A stretch of 64,000 nucleotides of DNA from Cyclina sinensis (taxonomy: Eukaryota; Mollusca; Bivalvia; Venerida; Veneridae). The DNA lies in NCBI GenBank assembly GCA_012932295.1, contig JAAONU010000001.1, positions 37,665,449 through 37,729,448 on the forward strand. Reading direction: 5' to 3'. Positions 45,601 through 58,400 of this stretch are shown piece by piece. Each line of letters begins with the position of its first letter. Position 1 is the first letter of the stretch. The notes beneath the pieces are model-generated. The model worked only from the letters and a program-made list of their open reading frames with translations, did no database searches and had not been told where the DNA came from. Position numbers and translations under genes: made by a program.

Positions 45601-48600
45601 TTTGCCCTCATTATCTAATGCCTTTATTGCCTTCACCCCTCCGGCATGGTATGTTTCATAAATATCTATCCCTGTTACATATACCGCTTCTTTGAACTCA
45701 ACCTGAAAAATGACAAAGGATATAATCCATATAATAATTCAGTTAAAATGTATTGTAAAATTTTGACGCAACTGTTTATAACAATTAACTATGAAAACTG
45801 ATTTTTTTTGTTTGCTACAAGATAAACAAAGCATTTCTTGGACTTAAAAAAATGCTAAAAATAACTGCAGGGTAAAAGTTAGAAAACAATTAATGAATGA
45901 ATGAATTAATTAATTAATGAATGGTAAGGTTATCCATCTACGTTTATTTTCACTCAAACACATGTGTGAATATAATCTTATGTAGTGTTAACTGAAACAC
46001 ATTGTTACAGTTATAAAACATACATTGTATTGAGACAATAATAGTGCAGAATAGAAAAAAATACCTCAAGAAACTGATTTGCATCCTTAATTTTCATAGC
46101 CCAGGCTCCATGTTTGTCCCCATAGGCAGGGTACACCTTAGGAGAGCCTATAACCTGATTGGCACACCATCTACGTAAAACATGAAAGGAAGAATGGCAA
46201 AATGCACAGAGGTTTTACTAAATCATTTAAATTTATTGTATTCTTCAGCTATTTTTCACAGAATATATAGATGTGCAGTCACTCTTTCAAAAACTTAGAA
46301 AAGGGTTAACAAACTATGGAGCCTGGGCAAAATTTATGATTTTTATGTTAACTTGTACTGTCTCACTTGAATACAATTAGAAAAACTGCAAAGTGGAAAA
46401 TGATTTTAAGCATTGATTAGCTTTTTAGGTGGTAATAATTAACAGGGCTTTCCATAGAAATATCATTTTAGGATGAATTTTCTGATACTCTTTAACTACA
46501 AAAATGCATCTAGTTTCTATGGAAAATCTTCAGCATTTAATTTCAAATAAAAAGGACAGTTTCTGACCCTAAAGCTGTCCTGCCATCTTTCATATTTCAC
46601 AGTATCAGTTTCAGTGAAAAAGGACATATTAGTGTTTTGCAGATTTAAACATTATTTATAATATTCGATGGATGTTGGTCAAAACTGTTCCATAACCTAC
46701 TGATTTCATTTTTTGAGGCCTTGTAAATGAATTGTCCTAAACGTTGTATGATTACACAGTGAGAAATCAGTACTGCAGTAACAATACCTCAACAAATTGA
46801 CTATCATCTATAGCACTAGAAGCCCAGGCTCCAGGTATGTCCCCATACTTAGGATACACTCGTGGGGCACCAGCAACACAGGTTGCAGGCCAGCTGTTAA
46901 CAGAAACAATACTTAAAAGTCATTTATATAGAGTATGTTTAAAGAAGTATTTAAAGAAATAATCATTGTATCACAAACATGTATTTAATAACAAGATATT
47001 TAATTCATGTATATTAACTGCATTAAATGCAAACAATTTTCTGTGACTGGACCTTATGCTTAGCCACAGATTCTGGACATGCAACACCAAACAAACATGT
47101 TCTAGCACTGTGTTAAATTTATGAAAATGATTAATGTTTTCTTGATTTCCATGGCATGATAGAAACAGTCTAAATTTGTTGTTTATTTTTGTTTTTTTGC
47201 TGACATAACAAAGAATACATCACATATTGACCTTTCCTAACATAACAAGGAATATTATGACAGTTTTGGCATGGAACAGCTTTAAACATAGATAAGTATT
47301 ACAAAACCCAAACCTGTCTGAGTCATACTGTGATGAATATCTTGTCACTTTCTCTACCCACTGAGATATTGTATCCTTTGTCTTCTCACTTTGAAGTTCA
47401 CCCCTTGTAGCCATTTGTTGCAGGAGCTTCACCACATGTGCTCTGTTGGCAAAGTTATGGCTGGAATTCTCTCTGAAATTTTACATGGAAAGTTATCACA
47501 GAACTTAAGAAATATTCTTGATATACATGTAGCATACATGTATTACTATACCAGATGCCATTAAATAAAATGATCTTAAAGCTGGTTTAGCATAGTTACC
47601 TGCCATGACTTGGACCTTTTTTGTAACATAAAGTAATGACTATCTATGTATTTGGGTTTATTTATTATTGGTACCGGTTGCCCTAATGACTGACACTGCC
47701 TAGAGTGTTAAGTTATTTCAGGTTGTGGGGATTGTGCAAGATACAAAAAGCATCCCCATTTTTTTTTCCTTGCTCAGTGATACATGGGACCTTGGTTTAA
47801 CATTTTATTTGAAAGACAATTAGTAATCAAACTAATGACCCCAAGATTACAAATCTAGCCCATTACCACTGGACCACCCCATAACCTGTTTATTAATATA
47901 GCTGACATTAATCCCCCTTGTTTACAAAATGTTCAATACACTAGCGGATCCAGGGGGGGGTGCACCCGGCGCACGCCCCCCCTAAAATTCCCGGAGCTTA
48001 CATGTTCTTTGGTATGGAAACAATAAAATATACTATATTTTCCTATTTTTTCTTCGCTCGCTTCGCTCGCGTATCTTTATACAACATTGCCTTTTGAGAT
48101 GTACTCGTACACAACACAGAGTGCACGCAATTTAAACGTTCCCGCTTAGAGTGATTAAAAGTTACGCCCCCCCCTAACCCAAAATCCTGGATCCGCCCCT
48201 GCAATATTCTACCAACTAACTTCTGCAGTTTGCCATAGACTAGGTAGACGTACCAGCAAAGACACAGCAAACAGAGTTTTATCATGTAAAGATAATGCTG
48301 TAAAATTTTCCTTGTTTCTTAACCCAGTCACCTGCATGAGCTTGTTAACCAATCACTTTGTCACAATCCTCTTAAATCTATTTCATTATTCTGATATAAA
48401 ATGGTATTTCCCTATGCTTTATGTTCATTCAGTAAAGTACGAAAGAGTAATCCACATTAATAAGGACTAAAATCACATAAAATGGAAGTTCGCACAAAAA
48501 TTAATTATGCAATTACAGGTCTAATGAATAGGACAGGAAACAAGTAACAATTAAGCTCTAAATTAGATAGACATAATGGAATTGTCAAAGATTTGCTTAA

Positions 48601-48850
48601 GTTATAATCAACCACAGATTGTTTTTAAGTAAAAAAAATAGGCAACTGGTATTATTTCTTTAAAGCGACTATTCAACTTTTTCATAAAAATAAACTTGAG
48701 ATTCCCAGAGAAATTTACCAACCTTTTGAAACTATTAAACATGGCTTTTACAAACAATGAAAACTTCCACTATTACACAAAACATTACTGTAAACTTTCA
48801 TGAAAAGAAAAATATACTTACTTAGCAACAGATCTATTTGTATTTCCCAT
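42642..48850 (-). CDS. Gene B: FBXL4-like discoidin domain + BTB/BACK protein
   Basis: Exons (minus) are 48850-48822, 47472-47314, 46893-46788 or 46170-46065, 45702-45529, 45116-45008, 44667-44480, 44179-44050, 43628-43506 and 42778-42642. With either version of the third exon the sum is 1155 nt, in frame, giving 384 residues. Residues about 50-192 are FBXL4-like (VYPKYGDIPGAWA or VYPAYGDKHGAWA, then IDIYETYHAGGVKAIKALD, ending TWVEIDAIQLHGR). Residues about 205-315 are BTB (FSDCQFLLEGKHTVYAHKAI, CARSDYFRAMF, MMHFLYTNNLPSD). The rest is BACK-like (LPQELMLEVIQS). All splice sites are GT/AG. Against C it has about a dozen amino-acid changes and no broken frame, so both copies look constrained. 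A role as an E3-ligase adaptor is plausible for a BTB-BACK protein but not shown. Confidence 0.88.
43767..44035 (+). repeat. GGGGGCATAAAA-type repeat inserted in an intron of gene B
   Basis: Starts AACAAGAACTGTCACTGTAA, carries a (GGACGGACAGAC)n stretch at 43965-43998, and ends TATGCCTCCCTTCGGGGGCA then taaaaaa. The same intron in C (around 56600) reads straight from 'gactgaaaa' to 'gttgtacac' without it. It stops about 15 bases from the donor of exon 44179-44050. Confidence 0.85.
46065..46170 (-). CDS. Gene B exon 3, version 2 (WCANQVIGSPKVYPAYGD...)
   Basis: 106 bp, same entry and exit phases as version 1, 617 bp further along the gene. Acceptor 'ttacgtag', donor GTATTT. It encodes the same structural segment with different residues and ends DANQFLE. 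Using both versions in one mRNA would shift the frame and reach a TAA after ten codons. Confidence 0.8.
46788..46893 (-). CDS. Gene B exon 3, version 1 (WPATCVAGAPRVYPKYGD...)
   Basis: 106 bp. Acceptor 'ctgttaacag', donor GTATTG. It enters with one base (completing AG+C, Ser) and leaves in phase 0. It encodes the first strands of the FBXL4-like domain and ends DDSQFVE. It is closest to the single exon of gene A. Confidence 0.85.
47655..47893 (-). mobile_element. tRNA-derived SINE, family 3, in intron 1 of gene B
   Basis: On the minus strand the head 'ggggtggtccagtggtaatgggc' resembles a Pol III A-box region. It is followed by 'gtcattagtttgatta' and the tail with 'ccaaggtcccatgtatc' and 'ggatgctttttgtatcttgc'. 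The same insertion is present in C, so it predates the duplication. Confidence 0.75.
47939..48201. mobile_element. 263 bp MITE in intron 1 of gene B
   Basis: Left end CACTAGCGGATCCAGG; the reverse complement of the right end is CAGGGGCGGATCCAGG. The 5 bp CAATA is duplicated at 47934-47938 and 48202-48206. Copy C keeps the uninterrupted site 'gttcaatattctacc' near 60775. The interior has C-runs and 'cttcgctcgcttcgctcgcg'. Confidence 0.85.
48822..48850 (-). CDS. Gene B first coding exon, 29 bp (MGNTNRSVA)
   Basis: ATG through GCTAA, then donor GTAAGT. Two bases remain for a Lys codon finished by the next exon (AA + A), so the phase fits exactly. The counterpart in C (62785-62757) differs by two bases, both synonymous (AGA/AGG and GTT/GTC), which supports translation. 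MGN is suggestive of N-myristoylation, but Arg at position 6 does not fit the strict pattern. Confidence 0.65.
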
Positions 48851-49262
48851 GTACACTGTATACAATCAAATGACAGCTTAACATTAAACATTTCACCATT
48901 CAATACACAGGTATCATGTTTCTAAAAATAGCCATTGGTTATCCGTATGTACATTGCTTCTGTGTATCATAGAGAGGTCATAACAAAAAGCTGTGTATTT
49001 GTGTCAATTTCATGATGAATAAACAAGTAACAAAATCATGGTTATATTCAGATGATGATTAAGCTGCTTGTGAAAAAACTGACCATCACTTCTGATTATC
49101 TTAAGATTATATTAAAATATTACATTACAATATTATTACTAAGTGTATAACCCATCTTTTTGGAAATAAGGAAGTCCTCTATAATGTTAGATGCTAGTTA
49201 TATCTCTGTATACATATTGTATAATTAAACTTAGTTAGAACACATTGTCGTTCTTACATTTA

Positions 49263-49619
49263 TCAGGACATATAACATAACACTGGATAAATGTTCAAAC
49301 CGTCCTGTAGTACACTCAAATTATTCTGTAAATGTCCAAAATGTAGGACAGACAAATTGCTGGACACTGATAATAAAATATCAAGTTCAACTGATTGTAA
49401 TTTGATAACACGGTTGCCTTTACAGTTCAACACAACAATCTGAACCTGTGGCTTCCTGGTTACATTCTTTATCACTTTACTTCTTTGCACAAAACCATAT
49501 ACTTCCTTCATATTGATAATATTTAAAAAAATTGTTAATGAATATTCTCTTATATCTATCACACAATGTAACGACTTGTAAACCGACATGGTATGAGTAA
49601 ATACATTTACTTCCAGCAT
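49263..49619 (-). other. Open frame between gene B and the minisatellite, partly kept in copy C
   Basis: The 118-codon frame shares about 70 residues (VTRKPQVQIVVLNCKGNRVI region) with 63497-63246 in copy C, which has an in-frame internal insertion. Substitutions between the copies are mostly non-synonymous and no domain is recognised. Possibly a remnant, more likely a chance frame. Confidence 0.15.
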
Positions 49620-51440
49620 AAGACTTGTGAACCATTAATGCTATGAGTTAATACATTTACTTCCAGCATAAGACTTGTGAACAATTCATGCTATGAGTAA
49701 AGACATTTACTTCCAGCATAAGACTTGTGAACCGACATGTTATGAGTAAATACAATTACCTCCAGCAGAAGATTTGTGAACCATTCATGCTATGAGTAAA
49801 TACAATTACCTCCAGCATAAGACTTGTAAACCAATCCTGCTATGAGTAAATACAATTACCTCCAGCATAAGACTTGCGAACCATTCCTGCTATGAGTAAA
49901 TACAATTACCTCCAGCATAAGACTTGTAAACCATTCCTGCTATGAGTAAATACAATTACCTCCAGCATAAGACTTGTAAACCATTCCTGCTATGAGTAAA
50001 TACAATTACCTCCAGCATAAGACTTGTAAACTATTCCTGCTATGAGTAAATACAATTACCTCCAGCATAAGATTTGTGAACCATTCCTGCTATGAGTAAA
50101 TACAATTACCTCCAGCATAAGACTTGTGAACCATTCCTGCTATGAGTTAATACATTTACTTCAAGCATAAGACTTGTGAACAATTCATGCTATGAGTAAA
50201 GACATTTACTTCCAGCATAAGACTTGTGAACCGACATGCTATGAGTAAATACAATTACCTCCAGCAGAAGATTTGTGAACCATTCATGCTATGAGTAAAT
50301 ACAATTACCTCCAGCATAAGACTTGTAAACCAATCCTGCTATGAGTAAATAAAATTACCTCCAGCATAAGACTTGCGAACTATTCCTGCTATGAGTAAAT
50401 ACAATTACCTCCAGCATGTCTTGTAAACCATTCCTGCTATGAGTAAATACAATTTCCTCCAGCATAAGATTTGTGAACCATTCCTGCTATGAGTAAATAC
50501 AATTACCTCCAGCATAAGACTTGTAAACCAATCCTGCTATGAGTAAATACAATTACCTCCAGCATAAGACTTGTGAACCATTCCTGCTATGAGTAAATAC
50601 AATTACCTCCAGCATAAGACTTGTGAACCATTCCTGCTATGAGTAAATACAATTACCACCAGCATAAGACTTGCGAACCATTCCTGCTATGAGTAAATAC
50701 AATAACCTCCAGCATAAGACTTGTGAACCATTCCTGCTATGAGTAAATACAATTACCTCCAGCATAAGACTTGTGAACCATTCCTGCTATGAGTAAATAC
50801 AATTACCTCCAGCATAAGACTTGTAAACCATACTGCTATGAGTAAATACAATTACCTCCAGCATAAGACTTGTAAACCATTCCTGCTATGAGTAAATACA
50901 ATTACCTCCAGCATAAGACTTGTGAACCATTCATGCTATGAGTAAATACATTTAGCTCCAGCATAAGACTTGTGAACCATTCCTGATAAGTATATACATT
51001 TAGCTCCAGCATAAAACTTGTGAACCATTCCTGCTATGAGTAAATACAATTACCTCTAGCATAAGACTTGTGAACCATTCATGCTATGAGTAAATACAAT
51101 TACCTCCAGCATAAGACTTGTGAACCATTCCTGATAAGTATATACATTTAGCTCCAGCATAAGACTTGTGAACCATTCCTGATAAGTATATACATTTAGC
51201 TCCAGCATAAGACTTGTGAACCATTCCTGATAAGTATATACATTTAGCTCCAGCATAAGACTTGTGAACCATTCCATATTAAGTATATACATTTAGCTCC
51301 AGCATATGACTTGTAAACCATTCCTGATAAGTATATACATTTAGCTCCAGCATAAAACTTGTGAACAATTGATGCTGAGAAAGTGCATTTACTTCCAGCA
51401 TAAGACTTGTGAACTATTCATGCTTTTAATAAGTATATTT
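49600..51440. repeat. 50 bp minisatellite, about 37 units, upstream of gene B
   Basis: The unit contains TGCTATGAGTAAATACAATT and 'acctccagcataagacttgtgaaccattcc', repeating at exactly 50 bp through most of the array. From about 50980 to 51350 a 48 bp variant ('gataagtatatacatttagctccagc') takes over. Because 48 is a multiple of three, that part is open in a minus-strand frame with a 16-residue repeat, which is probably incidental. Confidence 0.95.
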
Positions 51441-51459
51441 ACTTCAGCAAGATGTGTTG

Positions 51460-53073
51460 TCTTGTTGCTACACTCGCCTTAGTATGTAAGGAACAAATTT
51501 TTGCACTTGAAAACCTTCAATTAGCAAATGAAAACACATCTTAACCTTTAGGTGAACCAATGAAATGGTATTAATAATTTTGTTTTAGTAAAGCCAAAAA
51601 ATTGACATCACTCTGCCTATTTTCATATTGTGTAAACATTTCATAGGCATGATATTTCTTTCACTTCAACAAAATCTTCTATTCATAAGTGTCCAAAATG
51701 AAATGTCAATGATAGGTAGTTTCAGTCCTTTCCAAAATGTCTGCTTGCATAGGGTTTTGATGTGTACTACTGTATGTAATATTAGATGCTAGTCTCTATA
51801 CAAGTCATAAATACTGAATATTTTCTTTTCAAAGATTAGTACTAACTAACCCTTCGTATCATTCAGCTGAAAGTGTTTCCCTGTTGGGTTGAAAACAAAC
51901 ACATGAACTTCTTTACCTAGTGAGTTAGCAAAATAAATAACATCTAATGTTTACACACAAATTTATGATGAAAGCTCTTAGTTGGTTTAGGCCACACCTT
52001 GCTTATCAAGTTGTATTGTAGTCCCGATAATACATTATTTATAATAATACTATCTGCTGTATTTCACATAAAGGTTTTGGTCTATAAAAATTAGATAACC
52101 TTGAACTGTGGTTCGTAACACAAAATAAAAGGAAAGATCAATGACCTTGTCATGTGTCCTTGACCTCAAGCCATGCATGAATCTGCATCTGTCATTAGGT
52201 GATTCACATGACTAACTACTTAAGTAAATCATACTACCAACTTTATACTTATATTTCAATTTTTTAGTTACATTACTAATTATAAATGGTCTGAAAGCTT
52301 GCAAATTTTATAAAGGAAAAGCCTCGTGTAGATTAAAGTGCAGCAGTCCTGTCTTCGTGCAACACTAACACATCAGATAATTTTTTTTAACAGTAACAAC
52401 ATCACGATCGAGGTCAACATTTTTTAGTGTCACGTAGCTTTTAATACAATCAATGATTACCTGTCAGTCAGTTACAAAATTAGTTGGTATTTACATCAAA
52501 TAATTGTCAAAGTTACTTGAGGTGATCTGAGGAAATACAGATATCTCCAGACTTGGCAACTACTTTAAAAGTTATACAGATTGACTGAAATCACATGAAA
52601 TGACAGGATGAATCCACAGGAAGTGTCTTAAATCACCGGTTACACTGATAGGTAGAGCCACAATAAGCATTCTGTAGTCTAGTCTTTGATGTCAGAAGGT
52701 ATATTATGGAAATTAAAGTGACATTTTACTTTTGCGGTTCGCAATACTTACCCTCTCAATGTATAAAATGGACATTTTACTTTAGAACAACAAGACGACC
52801 AATAACATACATAATATTTAATCCTGACAAAGTGATTACAAGTTCAAAGACACTGACTGATACATGAATTCATTAATTAAACAGAAAGCGTATAAAAAGT
52901 GCTAAAATAAAGAGACATACAGGATTTTTTTCTATAAAATAAGAACCAGTGACAATTTTAAGAAATTTATATTTTCAGTGATTTTTTATTTTGTCTTTTG
53001 AACTTTGATACAAGAACACCTACTGATGATCTATAAATGGAAGCACAAAAAGAGAACCAATTATTGCACTGTG
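51460..53073. other. Unique spacer between the two duplication copies
   Basis: AT-rich sequence without a recognised gene, RNA or repeat. It separates the minisatellite end of copy 1 from the start of copy 2. Confidence 0.5.
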
Positions 53074-54527
53074 AAGTCAGGAATTCTAATATCCAAGGAA
53101 GTTGTTTATCCAAATATTTGAAAAGTGTATATTGAAATTATACTTAAACTTGGTATTGGTTTTCTAACTCAATAGTTAAGCCCTGTAATACTGAACAATT
53201 TAAATCTGCAATTTAAACACATGGTTATCAATGTTAAGTCCACTTCTTTGGGACAGTTTTGGCAACTTTCTGTATTTTGAAATTTATAAACTACATCATG
53301 CAAGGGTCAATAATCGACTACAAAAGCATGGTTAACAAATGAAATTCCTTACTTCATTATGCTATAGTATCAATAATGGTACATGTAGTAACTACTTATA
53401 TTAAATATACACCAACGGAAAAGTTTCAGAAATAGTCAAATGCAATCTGTGGCAGACAGAAACATCTTCATATTGTCTCCATGTGTTAGAATGGTATGCT
53501 TGTTTAAACTTTTTTTTTTCAAAATGACTTAGTGTTTTGAATCTTATACCATAACCTGATACTCTTTTTCATTACCAGGTAATCATTTCTGACCATTTAC
53601 AAAACACGATATTAATTTCTTAATTCCTGGATACAAGTAGACACCACCACTAGATGGCAATGAAAAATTCCACCTTGTAATTATATCACGTTGCTCAACA
53701 CAGCACAATATAATCAGGGTGACAGGACAGGATTAACTGTTGCCCTGTCAAAAGTTAGAACTATTGCCCTCTAGCACCAGTATTAGCAGACTGATGGGTT
53801 AGGTTATGTGCACCTGTCAGCTATGGGCAACAGCAGAGACATCTGCTCCTCCTAGGACACACATAAAATAACTGTAGAGTACTACTTTCTATAATTGCTT
53901 GCTGGATAATGCTTAGAAGTAGAGACAGAACATCTGACACTTAACTCCTGGGTTAAAAGTTTGAACATTATCTGCAGAACCAGGCCAAAACTTTCAAACA
54001 CAAACTTTCCTGTGGTAAAAAGCTTTGTTCTAGTAACTTCTTGGATTAAAAGTTTCAAAAGCAACAAAACAGAACAATCTAAGTTGTTTATTAAGTTTGT
54101 AACATGCTTTGATATTCATTGTCTTACTATTGATAAAATAGGTATCAGCAAATACATAATAAAAGAACGTATATTAAGACTTGTACATTGTCATAGTAAC
54201 ACAAGTATATGTAACAAACATCAACAAGATGCTTGAAATGATTACCCAAACAGAACAATACATGTATCTTATATGGCAACACTTAACATAAAAAAGAAGG
54301 AATATAGATAAATGTTTATGATAAATTAAAACAGACATGTATAACAAAGTATCTCAAAACACAATATTACATTATCCAGTTATATCACAGAAAGAAAGAA
54401 AGGGTTTAAAAATACATAGAAGCCAGCTTCTGTGTCAAAATACACAACAAAGAAATCATAATCAATGTATATTTACAACTACTCAACAGTTATACAAAAT
54501 GAAATAATTTCTCTATAACAGAGGTAA

Positions 54528-54875
54528 ATGCGTTCAATGTATATGTACAAAAATGCAATTGATAAAAAACAATATCACCCTGTCGTAACAGATATATCAA
54601 TATGTTATTTTTTTTTCTTGCGTGATTTGGAGACAACCATCTCTTTTGCATTGGTAACTGTAAGGAAATCCAAAAATCAAAACAAAAATATCTCCAAGAG
54701 GAATGTAGGTATTTCTCCTAAACATCTTATCAAATATAACAATTATTCTAACACTAACCACAATTTGTTGACAAAAAACAAAGAAGAAATTGACTGTGAT
54801 ATATCCTACATGTTATATCACCCTGAACACAAGCACATGACTGCTGACATCACTGTGAACATCACTGGTAAATAG
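54528..54875 (+). other. Open frame (115 codons), counterpart of 41726-42061
   Basis: See the entry at 41726. The two frames share the start region (MYKNAIDKKQYHP) and the end (MTADITVNITGK). No domain and no splice context. Confidence 0.2.
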
Positions 54876-55369
54876 TGAAGATACTTGTGCCCTTTATAAT
54901 ATACGTACATGTCAGAATGGAAATAGATTTTAACGTTTTCATGGTCTACCATCCTATATATCATGGTTTCTCATTCATACAGCCTTTGTGATTAAATTAT
55001 TATACATCTGAACTCGACATTGTGATATATTCAACCATATATCACTCAAACTTAAAATCTATTTCCTAAATTAATAAATTGTTACACAGCAGAAACATCA
55101 GCAGAACAAGAAGCCTCTCCATAAAAAGTTACTATTAAAAAACTTCTGTCTAAAAATGTGACTCTTGGAATCAGTGATGGATCTAACAGTTTTCTCATAG
55201 AATCACATCTTTTTTTCCTAGGAAAAAGTACTGAAAAAACCCAATCATCATAATACATCACAGTTTTGTTCTACTGCAATACGTTTTATCATTTGTAAAC
55301 TGTATCCATTCAATAAATTGTCAACTACATCATTACATTGGAAAAGTTTCATTTTCATTTTTATTTTAG

Positions 55370-55375
55370 CAGACG
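55370..55375 (-). promoter_or_regulatory. Candidate poly(A) signal of gene C
   Basis: AATAAA on the minus strand, about 80 bases after the stop of gene C, at the same place as in gene B. Confidence 0.4.
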
Positions 55376-55454
55376 ACACTTGAATGTCACAGTTACAGTT
55401 TTTCCTGAGCTTTTATTATTTCATATATTATCATAAGTATTTACAGAATCATCT

Positions 55455-58400
55455 CTATAATTTCAGTTTGGCTGTGGTTGACTGGATCACTTCCAGCATG
55501 ACTTCCTGAGGTAGACACTCAAAACTTGGAGTTTTCACAATGCTTTGTAAGTGTGTCGACATAAACAGTACACAGTTATTCTTCACTTCCTCTGCAAAAA
55601 AGAAGAAAACTTAAAATTTAGTGAAACACTGACTTATTTCATTTTCTTTTATAAAAGAATTCACCAGCTATAGCCTTACACTGCCATTAAGAAATCTTGA
55701 ATTTTATGTTTTCTTTCTGAAGTCTGTTTTCAACCATTTTTCATTATACTTGAACTTTCAGATATGGACCTAATACAAACTGGATTAATTTAAAAGCAAA
55801 TGTTTCTTTGCTACATTTATTGGCCTATACATGTCAAGTGACACTGGATTTGAAACAATCACTTAGTACAGATCATTTCCATTAACTCCTCTGAGCACTA
55901 ACTAGACACAGTTTTTGCAATAGGGCAAGTTGATAGACCTAAGAAGTGACCTTGACATTTAGAGAGGTAGAAACTCACTAAACAAACATTCTAAAATGTC
56001 AGAATATCCTTGACTACAAATTAGCTGCATGAAATTCACAAAAAAACTTTTACCACACTTTAAATCTAGGAATGACAATGTTCAAGACCTTGAACTAGTA
56101 GTGCCTCTCCTTAAAAATGCAGCACTTAAGTATTGTTTGCAGTGGATTACCCCTTGAAAGAATTTTCTTTATAAACAAAAACTAAACAAAAAACAACACA
56201 AAAAGCAGAAACAGTCATGTCTGATCTCCTCACTTGAGATAAACTGTTTACCGGTGTTTTCATTTTTTGTTTTGGTCTTTGCAATTTCATTTTAAATCCG
56301 TGAAACTTATAACAGTTGTCATTAGTATGTATTTATCTTTACCTATTATAGGTATAGTTTCAGCTGCTGCTAGATATGTGTCCACCACATTACCCTCATT
56401 AATCTTTATGGTGATCATGTATGCTGCCAACTTCTTCAATCCTTCCATTCTGAACCTGTCAGCAACTGAAGTGACATGAAATAAGACAATTAAATAAGAC
56501 ACGAAATATAAAAATGTTACAGAGTTTGAATGTTCTTACTTGCCGTATCAAAACTGTACCATAATTCGGTAGTATCATATTTCACTCAATATAGACTGAA
56601 AAAATCAAAGTTGTACACGTACCTCTCCAGACACCAGTGAGTGTGACAGTGTCACATGGTATATTAGGATCTGATGGTAAATTGTTTGTGTAAAGAAAGT
56701 GCATCATAGCCAGAAAACTGTTGTACGGTACATCTCTGATCTCAGTGGGGGACTGCAAGATTAGAAAATAAAATAGATGTTACAAGTTACCTCTTCATCA
56801 TTGTTTATTTCAAATAAAGTTAATGGAGAAAAAATATGGCCGCAGCTTTTTGTTTTAACATTTATTCAACATGCACTGTATTGAGAAAATAAAGAGCAGA
56901 ACATATGTGAATATGTTTTTTTAGCATCTGGATCCATAGCTGAAGGTCTTGTAAAAATCTGAAATTAACAAATGGAAGCAACAATATTATTCTTTTAATG
57001 AATTCAGAAGTCTAACCTACCTTTTTTCACAAAATCAGAAGAAAAAAACTTACTGTCATATGTGATTCCTTGTTCTGTACAGAGAACATAGTCCTGAAGT
57101 AGTCTGACCTTGCACATATGATTGCCTTGTGAGCATAGACTGTGCGTTTACCTTCCAACAGGAACTGACAGTCACTGAATGTACTGTCATTTACAATCTG
57201 CCCTAAATCTGATGCTAGGTTCTCCATAGCAGGTGGGGGATCTGAAATTTTGAAAAGATTTTGAGACTTTTTCTCAAAAAGAATTTCACACATGAACAGC
57301 ATTTTTATTTACATGCAAGAGAATACCAAATTCTAATTGATTTTTCAGGAAGCTTCTTAAGACACTTATACTGAGGCTAATAATAATTTTCTTTGTAATA
57401 CTGCCAGTTCTTTTACACTCCCATCATACTTTTGTAGTAAATTTATCTGCTACTGTAATGCCATTTAAGTTTGTTCCAGATCTGTGATCTTCAATAAAGA
57501 TACATGACTGTGATGTTATGTAAAATTTCATAACTTTATTTTTACACAAAATGCTCATAGCTATTTGCACCACTTACCTGTTAAATAGGACCGCCCATGT
57601 AACTGTATTGCATCTATCTCCACCCATGTCCCGCTACCAGTACAGTCAACATCAACTCGTATGTTCTTTGTTCTACAGCCCAACTCCTGTAAAGGAAAGT
57701 TCACAATGATTTCCTAAAGCTGGCAGTTTCTTTCTTAGAAGATATCTGAGACATCAATTTGCTATAAAATGTATTTGGCAGATCTTTAATGGTAACCTTC
57801 ATGTTTTGTTCAATATTTCTCCAGAAACACGCAAGATTATCCAAGATGGTGGTATACCTGCTTGCCTAACACTTTATTGTGGTAACACATATATTTGGTA
57901 ACACATATCTTGCATATATTGCCACATTTTGGCAGACAGCACGATCTTCAGTGGTAGTGAATACATAGAACAATCTTTTTAACTGCACTGTCTTTGTTTT
58001 ATCAGTCAGTTCTAACTAAAAACACACAGTCACATGTTGCAGGAAATATCCGAAAACTACAAAGATACATATAATACATAAGTAAAATCTGTACTTACTC
58101 CAATCTGAGGGGAGAACACTCTTGAAGACTTGATGACGGTCACCCTGTCAGTTGACCACAATGTTCGCCATTTGCCCTCATTATCTAGTGCCTTTATTGC
58201 CTTCACTCCACCGGCATGGTATGTTTCATAAATATCTATCCCTGTTACATACACCGCTTCTTTGAACTCAACCTAAAAAATGACGAAGGATCGCTGTTTG
58301 CTACAAATACTGCTAATTTTCGTCAAAACTGAAAATACCTAAGTATTAGCTGATATAATCCATATAATAATTCAGTTAAAATGTATTGTAAATTTTTGAC

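Larger units (their letters stand above)
40287..51460. repeat. Segmental duplication, copy 1 (contains gene B)
   Basis: From 'aagtcaggaattct' at 40287 the sequence matches 53074 onward in direct orientation. Both flanks, all introns, gene B and the upstream minisatellite are included, with scattered substitutions and a few large insertions. Offset between copies starts at about 12.79 kb. Confidence 0.9.

Noticed and set aside
51056..51292. Minus-strand frame with a 16-residue repeat, considered as a repeat protein
   Set aside because: It is translated minisatellite; openness follows from the 48 bp unit being a multiple of three.
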